Assembly (NCBI RefSeq): GCF_008107695.1
Contig: NZ_VIRG01000056.1
Location: forward strand, 232,474-296,473
Direction: 5' to 3'
Source: Stappia sp. BW2
GTDB lineage: Bacteria > Pseudomonadota > Alphaproteobacteria > Rhizobiales > Stappiaceae
Length of the DNA stretch: 64,000 nt
The notes below the pieces were generated by a model, which worked only from the letters and a program-made list of their open reading frames with translations, searched no databases and had not been told where the DNA came from. This document shows positions 63,905 through 64,000 of this stretch, in pieces; position 1 is the stretch's first letter, and each line of letters begins with the position of its first letter. The position numbers and the translations under genes are program-made.

Positions 63905-64000
63905 TCGAGCACCGCAAGCCAACGTAGGCCTATCGACACTAGGGCGCACTCAATGAAACCTAGTCCCCCTCCCCCTTGTGGGGAGGGGTTAGGGGTGGGG
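63905..64000. repeat. G/C-rich hairpin repeat at the window end
   Basis: After the EF-hand gene, CCCCTCCCC (63966-63974) and GGGGAGGGG (63980-63988) form a 9-bp stem, followed by GTTAGGGGTGGGG at the window end. This looks like a common intergenic palindrome of the class and is cut by the end of the window. Confidence 0.6.

Overview
The window is about 64 kb of a GC-rich alphaproteobacterial chromosome. Gene content and order (a DUF4175 protein after lysA, an MJ0042 zinc-ribbon protein with hpt, ftsE-ftsX-ydcF-plsC, rsmB with a heparinase-like gene and purH, gloB next to a methyltransferase, a 1603-residue NAD-glutamate dehydrogenase) fit the Hyphomicrobiales. They most resemble the Roseibium/Labrenzia/Stappia group. 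That placement is from memory of families and synteny and was not tested by a search. I saw no rRNA, tRNA, CRISPR array, transposase or prophage module.

Layout. 1-9.4 kb: end of lysA, a large DUF4175 membrane protein, a zinc-ribbon/hpt/response-regulator operon on the minus strand, and divergent from it ftsE-ftsX-ydcF-plsC. 9.4-21.6 kb: mostly metabolic and accessory single genes: an NCS1 permease with its GntR-type regulator, ChaC, DUF2125, a GNAT enzyme, a DMT exporter, a CoA-ester lyase, a PepSY/cytochrome b/membrane-LuxR operon, a quinone reductase, a luciferase-like oxidoreductase, and lolA with an ATP-grasp gene. 21.7-36.3 kb: ftsK with an overlapping aminotransferase, an SGNH hydrolase, a NADAR protein, an SDH assembly factor, htpX, rsmB, a heparinase-like gene, purH and a chemoreceptor. 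36.4-47.3 kb: an UMF1 transporter, NAD-glutamate dehydrogenase, an AhpD-like enzyme, argC-leuD, an array of three 326-bp repeats, and msrQ. 47.5-55.1 kb: a CNBD/OmpR regulator pair, an L,D-transpeptidase, a CHAP-like protein, a zinc metallopeptidase, dapF-mtaB and ftsY. 55.2-60.3 kb: a stress-type cluster with BON-MscS, DUF1206, two 24-residue membrane microproteins, a PNPOx-like protein, a TetR regulator and cupin_5. 60.4-64 kb: gloB, a methyltransferase and a secreted EF-hand protein.

The most useful signals lie outside the obvious ORFs. A GGAAC-N16-CGTT sequence before the BON-MscS gene and a close relative before one of the two tiny paralogous genes suggest that the 55-58 kb cluster is under the general-stress sigma factor EcfG. 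The two microprotein genes are separated by a 12-bp perfect stem. A decayed cupin_5 gene fragment lies in frame behind the PNPOx-like gene, 1.3 kb from the intact cupin_5 gene. The TetR/PNPOx divergent region carries two copies of the same 14-bp near-palindrome. A sigma-32-like promoter precedes htpX and a TTAA-N7-TTAA CtrA-type box precedes ftsE. Two repeat families were resolved: a roughly 44-bp palindromic element that occurs at three loci as inverted pairs, and three direct 326-bp units, each carrying a palindromic element whose stem changes are compensatory.

Start codons were often moved inward from the longest open frame, on the basis of ribosome-binding sites and family N-termini. Several genes appear to start with GTG or TTG. 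All family names are from memory and visible motifs; nothing was searched.
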